Shown piece by piece: positions 1 to 8,295 of a stretch of DNA of 53,542 bases; position 1 is the stretch's first letter; each line of letters starts with the position of its first letter. Below the pieces are notes generated by a model. That model saw only the letters and a program-made list of their open reading frames with translations, made no database searches and was not told where the DNA came from. This stretch comes from Thermobaculum sp042408415 (lineage in GTDB: Bacteria; Chloroflexota; Chloroflexia; Thermobaculales; Thermobaculaceae): NCBI GenBank assembly GCA_042408415.1, contig JBHORE010000188.1, positions 1 through 53,542 on the forward strand, in the 5' to 3' direction. A program made the position numbers and the translations under genes.

Positions 1-1
1 T

Positions 2-67
2 CCCACCTGGCGGTACTTCAAGGCGGGCTGGAAGACGTTCCTCTCCTGGCGGAACTTTCGCTGCTAA
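2..67 (+). CDS. C-terminal tail of an unidentified gene cut by the window edge
   Basis: An open frame runs from the window edge to a TAA at 65-67. It gives about 21 residues rich in Trp, Phe, Arg and Lys. It sits 3 bases before, and in the same frame as, the NarI-like reading frame that follows, so the two probably belonged to one operon, perhaps for a membrane redox complex. Too little is visible to name the product. Confidence 0.4.
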   Translation, partial: PTWRYFKAGWKTFLSWRNFRC

Positions 68-70
68 ACG

Positions 71-718
71 ATGTTGATCCCGATCGCCTGGTGGCGCGAT
101 ATCTTCGGACAGACATTCATCCTTCGACGCAGCCGGCAGCGGTGGATCATGCACATGTCGATCTTCTGGGGGGTGGTGATCTCCTGCCTCATCACCTTCC
201 CTCTCACCTTCGGTTGGATCAGGTTCACCTTCATGCCTCCTGACCACTATCAGCTGTGGTTCTTTGGCTTCCCGGTGTTCACCTTTCCCACGAGGGCGGG
301 CACGGGCTTCGCACTGTTCCACGCGCTAGACTTCACTGCGTTGTTGCTGATCATAGGGGTGGGCATTGCCCTGTGGCGGCGCACTATCGACGTGGGGCTG
401 AGGACCACTCAGCGCTTCGGGTTCGACCTGGTGCCGATCGTGCTGCTGTTCGCCATTGCCATAACGGGGCTGGCGCTGACGGCGTCCTCCTTGTGGTGGC
501 ACGGCAAGTTCTACTGGTTCATATCGCTGATCCACCAGGTGACGGTGGTGGCGTGGCTCCTGTCGATCCCATTCGGCAAGTTCTTCCACATCGTCCAGCG
601 GCCGAGGAGTATCTCAGGATGGCTGAAGACCTGGGTGCGGAGATTGTGCGGGTTTGGGACCGGGATGTGGCTCGAGCGTTGGTGCGTGTGGCTCACGACA
701 AGAACGTGGATAGTCTAG
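71..718 (+). pseudogene. NarI-like membrane cytochrome b subunit, C-terminus replaced by out-of-frame sequence
   Basis: The first about 177 residues read as a polytopic membrane protein. There is a hydrophobic helix near residues 28-50, another near 83-102, one near 118-138 and one near 145-165. Conserved-looking His residues sit in FHALDF, IHQV and FFHIVQRP, a pattern like the heme-b gamma subunit of nitrate reductase and its relatives in Fe-S redox complexes. After HIVQRP (about position 600) the frame becomes an Arg/Trp-rich tail, because the underlying DNA is the KdpD-like segment read in the wrong frame. I read this as a gene truncated by a deletion or recombination event, although a shortened product could still be made. 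The redox partner and substrate are not shown. Confidence 0.6.
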
Positions 719-846
719 TGTTGGGACACTCCCGACACGGTTGGCTGCACAGGCTACTGTGTGGGTCCGTTACGGAGCGGTTGTTGCGCATTGCCCGGGA
801 CATCGACCTACACATAGTCGCCGACAGGCGTCTGGGCGGTAACTAG
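601..846 (+). pseudogene. Fragment of a KdpD-type protein (C-terminal universal-stress-like region), no start of its own
   Basis: From position 601, in a frame different from the NarI-like gene, about 81 residues match the end of the UspA-like domain of KdpD osmosensing kinases. It opens with AEEYLRMAEDLGAEIV, then shows DVARALVRVA, a VLGHSRHG loop and a GSVTERLLR helix, and ends with IDLHIV. The N-terminal KdpD domain that should precede it is missing and the sequence abuts NarI-like DNA, so this is a remnant. The longer open frame back to 256 is only the wrong-frame shadow of the membrane gene. It ends at TAG 844-846, inside the loop of the hairpin at 829-869. Confidence 0.65.
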
Positions 847-869
847 GTGAGCATGCTACCGCCCAGACG
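829..869 (+). terminator. Long GC-rich inverted repeat spanning the KdpD-fragment stop codon
   Basis: Positions 829-841 (CGTCTGGGCGGTA) and 857-869 (TACCGCCCAGACG) form a perfect 13-bp stem around a 15-nt loop that holds the TAG stop. Only a short T-rich stretch (ATTTCT) follows, so it is an imperfect intrinsic terminator on the plus strand. It could also end minus-strand transcripts leaving the transporter gene at 944-2350. The right arm is partly repeated again at once (CCCAGACGCCCAGACG). Confidence 0.55.
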
Positions 870-943
870 CCCAGACGATTTCTAGCAGAGACATTAGAGG
901 ATATACTAACTACCTGTCAGTAAGCCCGACGATGGTGCTGGCA

Positions 944-2350
944 TCAGATGTGCCCGAGCGGTATAGAATCGACCTGGGCACCGCGACGGCTGAACAGCTC
1001 CGCGGCTATCTCCTGCTGCTTGGTCTCCGTCAGGTCGAACCACAGCACCGACAGCTGCAATAGGGTACAGATTGCCGGTACCAACCCTATCGCCACGAGT
1101 AGGCCCGCAAGCGTTCCGCTGCTCTGCTCCACATTGGGCACGTAGCCGATGATGGACAGGCTCGTGGCCGCGATCGCGCTGGCGAGCGCGTTGGCCAGCG
1201 TTTGGAAGAAGCCAGAGAAGGACCCTATAAAGGCCTGCATCTGCTTGCCAGTCTGCCACTCCACGTAGTCCATTGCTGCCGGGAGCATCGTGCCTTGTGC
1301 GGGGATAGACAGTCCCTGGAAGAAGCTCCCGAGAGCGGACATCCCTACATAGATCCAGGCGCCAGTGGCCGAGGCCGGCATGAGCAGCACGGCGGCGTTG
1401 GTCAATGCGCCCACTACGGTGGCCACAAGCAGGTTGCCCCTGAGTCCTATCGCCGTGGTAACGCGCCGGCTGAGTGCTACACCGAGGAGCATCGGGAGGA
1501 AGCCTGCCAGCCCGGCTGTGGCCATGAGGTCGGTGTTGTGGAAGTAGTACCTGAACAGGTAGATCGTCAGCGCCGACCTGATGCCGCTCGATAGGTTGAT
1601 GGCGAAGGTGAACAGGTACGGAATGAACACGTATTTGTTAGTGCACACTACTCTGACCATCTCGCGTACCGGCAGTTGCGTGCCCGCAGAGTTGATGTGC
1701 GAGTACCTCTCCTTTATGGTCACGGCTTGAAAGATAGCCACCACCACCCCCAGAAGGGCGGCAACCCCCATGATGATGGAGAAGCCTGTGGCTGGGGACC
1801 CTCCCAGCCTAGGATACAGCACCGGTACCGCTACCTGGGCGACTATCGAGCAGACTATTATCAGCACGAAGCCGATCTGTCCTAGCGTCAGCCTCTCCTG
1901 CAGGCTCTTGGTGGTAGTACTCATCAAGGCGCCGGCTGGGGCTTGCTCCATGGGCTTGAGCCCGCTGTACAGGAAGTAAGTCAGCGCCACGTAGGCCAGC
2001 AGCAACATCCCTCCTATGGGTGGGCGCGTGAAGCTCAGCCATCCGCACACCCCTATCAGCGCCCCGGTCAGGATGTACCAGGGCTTGTACTTGCCCCACC
2101 GCGTGCGCGTGCGGTCGACGAATATCCCAAACGCTGGACCAAGGAAGGCATCCACCACCCTTGCTACCAAGAATAGGGGGGCGATGAACTTGGCGCTCAG
2201 CTGCAGCACGTCGGTGTAGAAGAACATTAGATAGAGCTGGATCATCTGGTTGTGGAAGCTGCCCGTGCCTCCGTTGATCACCACCGCCACTCTCTCAGCT
2301 AGGCTCAGGCGGTCACCGGTCCTGGACGTGGTTTGCTCCGTGGTTGCCAT
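944..2350 (-). CDS. MFS sugar transporter of the GPH (glycoside-pentoside-hexuronide) cation symporter family
   Basis: A 468-residue protein with about 12 hydrophobic segments. The GPH signature is visible: YTDVLQLSAKFIAPLFLVARVVDAF, then the loop DRTRTRWGKYKPW near residues 85-97, as in MelB and XylP. It should import an oligosaccharide or glycoside with Na+ or H+ across the cytoplasmic membrane. The start ATG (2348-2350) has AGGAGG seven bases upstream. It is divergent from an AraC regulator, and the 32-bp element at 2418-2449 lies between them with a plausible promoter for this gene beside it. Its neighbours (GH78, GH2) suggest a rhamnose- or galactose-containing glycoside, but the substrate cannot be read from sequence. 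Confidence 0.85.
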   Translation of the reverse strand: MATTEQTTSRTGDRLSLAERVAVVINGGTGSFHNQMIQLYLMFFYTDVLQLSAKFIAPLFLVARVVDAFLGPAFGIFVDRTRTRWGKYKPWYILTGALIGVCGWLSFTRPPIGGMLLLAYVALTYFLYSGLKPMEQAPAGALMSTTTKSLQERLTLGQIGFVLIIVCSIVAQVAVPVLYPRLGGSPATGFSIIMGVAALLGVVVAIFQAVTIKERYSHINSAGTQLPVREMVRVVCTNKYVFIPYLFTFAINLSSGIRSALTIYLFRYYFHNTDLMATAGLAGFLPMLLGVALSRRVTTAIGLRGNLLVATVVGALTNAAVLLMPASATGAWIYVGMSALGSFFQGLSIPAQGTMLPAAMDYVEWQTGKQMQAFIGSFSGFFQTLANALASAIAATSLSIIGYVPNVEQSSGTLAGLLVAIGLVPAICTLLQLSVLWFDLTETKQQEIAAELFSRRGAQVDSIPLGHI

Positions 2351-2388
2351 TGTAATCCTCCTGCACTATAGCTACTCCTTTGGGCTCG

Positions 2389-2417
2389 AATATACCGGTC
2401 AGGGGACGGCCTTACTA
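2389..2417 (-). promoter_or_regulatory. Candidate activator-dependent promoter of the GPH transporter gene
   Basis: On the minus strand a poor -35 (TAGTAA, 2412-2417) directly abuts the 32-bp GCAA-N24-TTGC element. A good -10 (TATATT, 2389-2394) follows after 17 bases. A weak -35 touching an operator is the layout expected for AraC-type class II activation. Confidence 0.45.
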
Positions 2418-2449
2418 GCAATATATTGGAAATAATAGTACAATATTGC
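2418..2449. promoter_or_regulatory. 32-bp operator-like element, copy A (GCAA-N24-TTGC)
   Basis: The element starts GCAATATA and ends ATATTGC, with AT-rich arms in inverted orientation. It lies between the divergent transporter and AraC genes. Two further copies with the same 32-bp span lie at 5345-5376 and 8255-8286, upstream of the next two minus-strand genes. It is presumably the binding site of the adjacent AraC regulator. Confidence 0.6.
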
Positions 2450-2457
2450 TTAAGGTC

Positions 2458-3681
2458 ATGACGGTCGAGCTGGATAGGATAGCTAGCTTCATAACTCGCC
2501 TGCTGGGAATGAACCTATGGGTCATCGATTCTCGGGGAAACGTGAGCCTCCGTCAGCTAGTCCTCTGGCCTCCTGAGCCTCTGTTCGACAACCTGCCCCA
2601 GCCACCAGCCGGCCTGGCACTTGAGGATCCAGCGGTTGCCCAGGCGGTCCTCGTGCACGTTAGCCCCCTCGATCTAAGGTATCTATCTGCGCCGATGCCT
2701 TCGGCTGAGCTGCTGGTGGTTGGACCCTACCTGCAGAATCCACCCCCCCAGCAGTGGGTGGATCGCATGCTCCGACGGCATGGTCTACCCCTGTCGCTGC
2801 GGCACGCGCTGCGGCAATATTATCTATCGCTGCCCGTGATGAGCTTGGGCAGGGAGAGGTTGGTGATGGACCTGCTAGCCCTGCTAGTGAGCGCCCAGGA
2901 GGTTGACCGCCCCGCTCTAGAGTATTCCCCGCGCATGACCACGCTGCTCCCGCGCCGCAATCTTGGGGCCCAGCTGCTTAGCCAAGAGGAGGCTGCCGAG
3001 AGAGTGGAGGCCAACTACCGACTTGAGGAGAAGATGCTGCGCGCCGTAGCGGAAGGCGACCTGGAGGGGCTCAAGCGCATCATTACCGAGCAACGGTCGG
3101 TGGATGTCCTGCCGCTCCTCTCGAGGGCCCCGGGCGATCCCTTGCGCGCGATGAAGAACGTCTGCCTGGTGTTGAACACACTGCTGAGGAGAGCGGCCGC
3201 TAGCGGTGGGGTGCATCCCGTGTACCTGGATAGTATCTCCGGGCGCTACTCGGTGCTGATCGAGAGGTGTACCACTTTAGCACAGCTTGGGGACCTGACT
3301 GAGGAGATGCAGCTAGAGTATTGCCGGCTAGTGTTGCAGATGTCCATCAAGGGCTACAGCGATCTGGTGAGGCGGGCGATCGAGTACCTGCGCGTGCACT
3401 TCGTACGCGACGTGCGCCTGGAGGAGGTGGCACGTGCACTGGGAGTGAGCCCTTTCACGCTATCTCGCAGGTTCAAGCGTGAGACGGGAAGGAGCTTGGT
3501 GGACTATATACACTACGTAAGGATCCAGCATGCACGCGAGCTGCTGCGGGATCCCACGCTCAGCATCACAGAGGTGGCACTGAGCGTGGGTTACAACGAC
3601 CCCAACTACTTCTCCAGAGTGTTCAGAAAGCTCGTGGGGACCCCTCCCTCAGAGTACAGGAAGGGTTTGATTCCTAAGTGA
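2458..3681 (+). CDS. AraC-family transcriptional regulator
   Basis: A protein of about 407 residues. Residues about 300-400 form a complete AraC-type double helix-turn-helix: LEEVARALGVSPFTLSRRFK is the first, ITEVALSVGYNDPNYFSRVFRK the second, ending in PSEYRKG. The N-terminal 290 residues are not the cupin of classical AraC. Their middle (MKNVCLVLNTLLRRAAASGG, then HPVYLDSISGRYSVLIE) resembles the sensor of raffinose/multiple-sugar regulators. I prefer ATG 2458 because the in-frame TTG at 2446 lies inside the 32-bp operator; no strong ribosome site is visible for either. The gene is divergent from the GPH transporter and probably activates the transporter, beta-propeller and rhamnosidase genes. 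Confidence 0.85.
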   Translation: MTVELDRIASFITRLLGMNLWVIDSRGNVSLRQLVLWPPEPLFDNLPQPPAGLALEDPAVAQAVLVHVSPLDLRYLSAPMPSAELLVVGPYLQNPPPQQWVDRMLRRHGLPLSLRHALRQYYLSLPVMSLGRERLVMDLLALLVSAQEVDRPALEYSPRMTTLLPRRNLGAQLLSQEEAAERVEANYRLEEKMLRAVAEGDLEGLKRIITEQRSVDVLPLLSRAPGDPLRAMKNVCLVLNTLLRRAAASGGVHPVYLDSISGRYSVLIERCTTLAQLGDLTEEMQLEYCRLVLQMSIKGYSDLVRRAIEYLRVHFVRDVRLEEVARALGVSPFTLSRRFKRETGRSLVDYIHYVRIQHARELLRDPTLSITEVALSVGYNDPNYFSRVFRKLVGTPPSEYRKGLIPK

Positions 3682-3689
3682 TGAGACCT

Positions 3690-5270
3690 CTACTCCTCCA
3701 GCGCCTCGATGTGTAGCGTCCTATCACCGTAAGTTGCATACCCATAGCTCTTGGGGAGGCCGTCGCTGCCTCTCTCGAACAGCAGCCTCACCGGCTCTTG
3801 GCTTAGCATAGGGGAGAATGTCGCGCGGAGCTGCATCTCTCCGGGGGTAGGCCCCCATAGCTGCAGCTCCGCTTGGTAGTAGCTCTCTTGGGTGAAGCCG
3901 TAGCTGCTGCGCTCGTAGCCGCTGTAGTAGTTGATCCCATCGGTGCTGAACGAGTGGTAACGTATCTCCGTGCGCCCTGAGTGACCGTGCACCTCCATGG
4001 CCACCTCTACGTACCCTGAGATACTCTCTATCCTGCCGCTCAGGCTATGTTGCCCCAGCTGCGAGAGCACCTCGAGGTCGTGGACGGCGTAGGGCAGGTC
4101 GATGGGTGTAGTCGTGGGGCGCACCGAGGGCCCTGGCTCGTAATCTAGCAGCCTAACCACCTGTAGCCGCATATGTGCGCCACGACTGCCCCTGCGCATC
4201 TCCGGCCACATGGCGCGCTTGCCGTCGGGGTGCCAAGACATGGGAGAGCAGTACACCCAGTCCTCATCGGTGGTGAGCTGCACCCCTAGGTAGTTCCTAT
4301 CACGCATGGAGCGCTCTATTTCGACCAGCGCGGGCCCGATGTTGCCCCGCCTGTGGTTGCGCACTCCCGTCACGGCGTAGGTGTACAGATACCAGATCAT
4401 GCCCGCTAGGGCTATGGTACCGTAAGGCCTGGGCACCAAACCGAAGATCGCTGGATCCGTGCGCGTTGAGAACCGCGTGCTCATTACCATACCGAGCCGC
4501 TCGTCCGGTGAGAAGATAGTCGTCTCGTTGTAGCCCGGCGTACACGTGACCTGTGTAAGGCTGCCAGATGGTAGGTCCAGCACCACTGAGTCGGGTGTGG
4601 CGTTGTCCAGTGCACCCACGAGCGATATGGCTTTACCTCCACGGACGAACTGCTTCACCTCACCGCCCCTCACCGGCTGCGACAGGAGATGACCGGGCCT
4701 AGAGGGGTCGGGCTGGAGGCCGGAGAGCGTGCTGATGATCCGCACGTCGTCAACTTCATAGGCGTCAGACTCACGCCTCAGCGTTCCCAGGGCTACTGCA
4801 GAGTAGCCCTGGGTCAGGATGGTCCAGCTGATGTGGCGGTTGTCTGGGGAGATGATCACTTCCGACCAACGGTGGGTGATGTTGGGATCCTTGTACAGCA
4901 GCGCTGGGTACCGGATCGGTACCAGCTCAGCCTGCCTACAGGTGTCGATGTCCGGGCTGCATTCCAGCACGTAGTCTCCGAGCAGCACCCGGTGGTTGTC
5001 CTCGAATGGTAGGTAGCGCACGCCGTTGGCCCGGGGTAGCTGTGGGATCTTGCCGGCGAAGATCGGCCTAAAGCCGTTCCCGTCGTCCTCCATCACCGCC
5101 AACCTATGGTGGTCTTCAGCCGTGTCCTCTGTGGTCCTGTAGGCTACTAGCACCTTCCCGGAGTAGGTATAAGTTCCGCTCTCCACGTGCACGTCACTGG
5201 GCAGCTGTAGGGTGTGTACATCCACATCGCCTATGCCCTCGATCAGATGGTTTGCAGCCTGCTTCGACAT
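3690..5270 (-). CDS. Cytoplasmic beta-propeller-like protein of unknown function
   Basis: A 526-residue protein without signal peptide or membrane helix. It contains several WD40/TolB-like blade motifs, such as SEVIISPDNRHISWTIL, TTIFSPDERLGMVMS and SPMSWHPDGKRAMWPEM, a pattern also seen in oligogalacturonate-lyase-like propellers. The last about 130 residues look like a separate beta-sandwich. I do not recognise a characterised family or a catalytic set. The start chosen is ATG 5270, preceded by GGAGG; the longer GTG reading from 5285 would translate that ribosome site. It is convergent with the AraC gene and has its own 32-bp operator copy upstream, so it is probably co-regulated with the rhamnosidase and could act on the same substrate. 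Confidence 0.7.
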   Translation of the reverse strand: MSKQAANHLIEGIGDVDVHTLQLPSDVHVESGTYTYSGKVLVAYRTTEDTAEDHHRLAVMEDDGNGFRPIFAGKIPQLPRANGVRYLPFEDNHRVLLGDYVLECSPDIDTCRQAELVPIRYPALLYKDPNITHRWSEVIISPDNRHISWTILTQGYSAVALGTLRRESDAYEVDDVRIISTLSGLQPDPSRPGHLLSQPVRGGEVKQFVRGGKAISLVGALDNATPDSVVLDLPSGSLTQVTCTPGYNETTIFSPDERLGMVMSTRFSTRTDPAIFGLVPRPYGTIALAGMIWYLYTYAVTGVRNHRRGNIGPALVEIERSMRDRNYLGVQLTTDEDWVYCSPMSWHPDGKRAMWPEMRRGSRGAHMRLQVVRLLDYEPGPSVRPTTTPIDLPYAVHDLEVLSQLGQHSLSGRIESISGYVEVAMEVHGHSGRTEIRYHSFSTDGINYYSGYERSSYGFTQESYYQAELQLWGPTPGEMQLRATFSPMLSQEPVRLLFERGSDGLPKSYGYATYGDRTLHIEALEE

Positions 5271-5344
5271 CTCGTCCTCCAGCACTCAATAAGACTCCTG
5301 AGTTTGTTGCGCTCAGGATAAACGTCTACGGCACATCACTGCTA

Positions 5345-5376
5345 GCAAAATATTGTTATAGGTAGTATATATTTGC
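5345..5376. promoter_or_regulatory. 32-bp operator-like element, copy B (GCAA-N24-TTGC)
   Basis: It starts GCAAAATATTG and ends ATTTGC, with the same 32-bp span as copies A and C. It lies between the rhamnosidase stop and the start of the beta-propeller gene, so it most likely controls the latter. The minus-strand hexamer directly next to it (TAGCAG, 5339-5344) is a weak -35, and the -10 here is unclear. Confidence 0.55.
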
Positions 5377-5380
5377 CCAA

Positions 5381-8185
5381 CTAGATGGTTACCTCATACT
5401 CCCCGCTGCCCACCTCGAACACTACCCTGCCCTCCTCGTAGCGGGCATCTGGGTGATGAGTGGCTACATAGTCCAGTGCTTTGGGGGGAGCTGGAAGCCT
5501 CACCTCAGCCCGTGTGTTGGCGGGTACGGAGAAGCGGTAGGTCACGTGCTCGCTGCCTCTCTCCCAGCTGGAGCGGATCGTGCCGTAGGGCGATTCAAAG
5601 GTTGCCCTGGCCCACTCCAAGCTGCCTCCCGGCAGCGGGCTGAGGATGAATCGCCGGTAGCCTGGAGCCTCCCAGCGGGGACGGATGCCCACCACGTAGG
5701 AGAAGAGGAAGTCACACACCGCTCCGTAGGCGTAGTGGTTGAGGGAACCCGACACCTCTCCCTCTGGAGATACCGCATCCCACTGCTCCCAGATAGTGGT
5801 TGCTCCCTTCGTAATAGCGTACAGCCATGAGGGACACGTCTCCTGCTCAAGTAGCCGAAAGGCTGTGTCGGCGTACCCATAGTCCACCAGCACCGGCAGC
5901 AGGAAGGGCGTGGATAGGAATCCTGTGTTGAGGTGGTATCCTTTCTCCCTTACCAGCTCGTCGAGCCTGGCGGCCACCGCCGCACGCTTGCTCTCGCTAG
6001 CCAGGTCGAACGCCAGCGTCCGCACGTTGGGGGCCTGCCTGTCCAACAGTATCCTGCCGTCTGGAGGCACGAAGTGCTTGTCGTATACCTTCTTCACCCT
6101 CTCCGACAGCGCTGCGTACCGCTCGGCGTCGTCGACTTTCCCTAGCACCTCAGCGATGCGCCCTAGCAACCCTGCCGAGTGCGCCAGGTAGGCTGTGGCC
6201 ACCAGTGGGTCTCCTTCCCGGAAGCGTCTCTCCAGCTCCTCGCGCAGCTCATCATCCTGCGCGCCCGCCAGGTCGGCCTCCAGCCACTCTCCCCAGTGGT
6301 AGCCAGTGTCCCACACGTAGTTAGCGTCCAGCTCGCCATCGGTGTACGAGCTGTACCAGGACTTGTCTCTATGCAGCTCGTTGGACTCTCTGGCCCTCTG
6401 GGCCATGTAGTCCACCCAGGCCTTGGCGGAGGCGTACTGCCTCTCGAGGATCTCCCGATCGCCGTAGCACAGGTACAGCGTCCAAGGTATTATCACGGCT
6501 GCGTCGCCCCAGCCAGCTGAGCCGTCTATTGGGGAGGGCTCGCCAGGACGATGAAGCATCATCAACATGAAAGGGTCCTGCACGGTGCTTCGCAGCCGCT
6601 CCCACTCCTCGACGTTGTGCAGGCCGTTGACGTTGGGCACCGTGTTGCCCACGCAGCCGTTGGGGTATTGTTCCACCGAGAGATCTGTTAGCCACTTCTC
6701 GAAGAAGGCGTAGACATCCATGAAGAGCGTAGCGGTCTTACAGTACAGCTGGGCATCTCCGGTCCAGCCCGCGCGCTCCCTAGTGGGGCAATCTGTCGGG
6801 ATATCCAGGAAGTTGCCCTTCTGGCTCCAACGGGCATTGGAGACCAGCTGGTTGATCAGGGGATGGGAGCACTCGAACTCGCCCGTCTCCTCCAGGTCGG
6901 AGTATATGGCGATGGCGGTGAAGTCCTCCGGGCGCACATCTCCAGGGTAGCCCCGCAGGAGCACGTAGCGAAACCCGAAGAACGCAAAGTGCGGCTCGTA
7001 GCGCTCCCTGCCCTCGCCGCGAAGGATGTAGTGCACCTCCTGAAAGTCGCGCACCTCCTGGTCGAACATCGCTAGGTTGCGTAGCGTGAAGTTGCCGTCG
7101 CGGTCCAGCGCCTCACCGTGCACCAACACCACCTCTGTCCCGGTTGGCCCCTCGACCTCCATCTCCACCCAGCCGGCGACGTTCTGTCCGAAGTCCAGCA
7201 CCGTCTCTCCGTTAGGTGTACGTAATACCTGTGGATGGAAGCGCTCGTGCCTACATACCCTAGGGCCTGCAGATGCCACCAGGTTATTCAACCCCAGCGA
7301 CACCTCTCTTACCGGCCGCCATGTGGAGTCGTCGTATCCTGGTTCGCTCCATCCATCCAGGACAATGCGGTTGTCGTACACCTCGCCTGCCTTCAAGTCG
7401 GACTTCTGCAGGGGGCCGATGGAGGTCTTGAAGCTGGCATCCGTGCCGACCACCTGCGTGCTGCCGTCGGCATATTCCAACACCAGCTGACCTAGCAACG
7501 CTAGCTTGTAGCCGAAGTTGTTGCGCAAGCTGCCCCCTCCGGTGGAGCCTCGCCACCAGCCATCGCCCAGGATGATTCCCCAGGCGTTGGGACCCTCGCG
7601 CAGCAGGGCAGTGATATCGTAGGTGCGCACCTGCAGCCTGTGGTAGTAGGATGTAAAGCCGGGCGCAAACAGCTCATCCGTAGCCTCCGCGCCGTTGAGG
7701 TAGAACCTGTAGAGGCCCCTCGCGGTGAGATAGGCGCGAGCCCTTACAAGCCCTGGTCCCACCTCAAACTCTTTGCGTAGGTAGGGTGCTGGCTTGTAGG
7801 CGTCCGGATCTACCTCCTCCTCAGGCTCTACCCAAGATGCCTGCCAGTCGCCGGCCTCTAGGAGACCCAGCTCGAACCATGCGGGCTCGCTGAATTCCGA
7901 TACCTGTCCATGGTTGTCCCACACCCTCACTCTCCAGTACACGCGCTGTCCGGATCTTAGCTCGGGACCATCGTAGCGCAGGCCGTGGGATCTCGAGGAC
8001 TCCACCCTACCGGTGTCCCATAAGGGGCTGCTTGCGGCCTCTGAGGGGAAGGCCTGCACCTGGTACGCCACCTGCATGACATCTTGGCGATCGCTACGGA
8101 GCTTCCAGGAGAGCCGCGGCCTTCTCTCCCCGATCCCTAGAGGGTTCTCCAGATGCTCGGTGCGTAGGGCATAGACTGCCAGCAT
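5381..8185 (-). CDS. Alpha-L-rhamnosidase, glycoside hydrolase family 78
   Basis: A 934-residue cytoplasmic enzyme that releases terminal alpha-L-rhamnose from glycosides. The domain order fits GH78: an N-terminal fibronectin-like domain, beta-sandwich carbohydrate-binding regions to about residue 330, an (alpha/alpha)6 barrel from about 390, and a C-terminal beta-sandwich. All four conserved acids are present. The motif TDCPTRERAGWTGDAQ supplies D465, E470 and D477, and TIWEQW supplies E800, matching D567/E572/D579/E841 of Bacillus RhaB. ATG 8185 is preferred because AGGAGG lies eight bases upstream; the 31 extra residues of the longest frame have no support. There is no signal peptide, so the substrate is probably imported first. 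A 32-bp operator and a TATAAT box lie upstream. Confidence 0.93.
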   Translation of the reverse strand: MLAVYALRTEHLENPLGIGERRPRLSWKLRSDRQDVMQVAYQVQAFPSEAASSPLWDTGRVESSRSHGLRYDGPELRSGQRVYWRVRVWDNHGQVSEFSEPAWFELGLLEAGDWQASWVEPEEEVDPDAYKPAPYLRKEFEVGPGLVRARAYLTARGLYRFYLNGAEATDELFAPGFTSYYHRLQVRTYDITALLREGPNAWGIILGDGWWRGSTGGGSLRNNFGYKLALLGQLVLEYADGSTQVVGTDASFKTSIGPLQKSDLKAGEVYDNRIVLDGWSEPGYDDSTWRPVREVSLGLNNLVASAGPRVCRHERFHPQVLRTPNGETVLDFGQNVAGWVEMEVEGPTGTEVVLVHGEALDRDGNFTLRNLAMFDQEVRDFQEVHYILRGEGRERYEPHFAFFGFRYVLLRGYPGDVRPEDFTAIAIYSDLEETGEFECSHPLINQLVSNARWSQKGNFLDIPTDCPTRERAGWTGDAQLYCKTATLFMDVYAFFEKWLTDLSVEQYPNGCVGNTVPNVNGLHNVEEWERLRSTVQDPFMLMMLHRPGEPSPIDGSAGWGDAAVIIPWTLYLCYGDREILERQYASAKAWVDYMAQRARESNELHRDKSWYSSYTDGELDANYVWDTGYHWGEWLEADLAGAQDDELREELERRFREGDPLVATAYLAHSAGLLGRIAEVLGKVDDAERYAALSERVKKVYDKHFVPPDGRILLDRQAPNVRTLAFDLASESKRAAVAARLDELVREKGYHLNTGFLSTPFLLPVLVDYGYADTAFRLLEQETCPSWLYAITKGATTIWEQWDAVSPEGEVSGSLNHYAYGAVCDFLFSYVVGIRPRWEAPGYRRFILSPLPGGSLEWARATFESPYGTIRSSWERGSEHVTYRFSVPANTRAEVRLPAPPKALDYVATHHPDARYEEGRVVFEVGSGEYEVTI

Positions 8186-8225
8186 GTGTTTCCTCCTGTC
8201 ATGCTTCCCACACCACTTGGTGTGC

Positions 8226-8254
8226 ATTATAGTGTTGTTTTGTGTAATATTTCC
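8226..8254 (-). promoter_or_regulatory. Candidate promoter of the rhamnosidase gene
   Basis: On the minus strand a perfect -10 (TATAAT, 8226-8231) sits 17 bases from a poor -35 (GGAAAT, 8249-8254) that abuts operator copy C. This repeats the geometry seen at copy A. Confidence 0.5.
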
Positions 8255-8286
8255 GCAAATTGTAATATCTATGCACACAATATTGC
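8255..8286. promoter_or_regulatory. 32-bp operator-like element, copy C (GCAA-N24-TTGC)
   Basis: It starts GCAAATTG and ends AATATTGC, with the same span as copies A and B. It lies between the GH2 stop (8296) and the rhamnosidase start (8185), so the rhamnosidase has its own regulated promoter and does not depend only on read-through. Confidence 0.55.
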
Positions 8287-8295
8287 AAGTATCAG

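Noticed and set aside
256..600. Upstream part of the 196-residue frame ending at 846
   Set aside because: Its first about 115 residues are the wrong-frame reading of the NarI-like gene; only 601-846 resembles a real protein.
8186..8278. 31 extra N-terminal residues of the rhamnosidase
   Set aside because: They overlap the -10 box and operator copy C and lack a ribosome site; ATG 8185 has AGGAGG.
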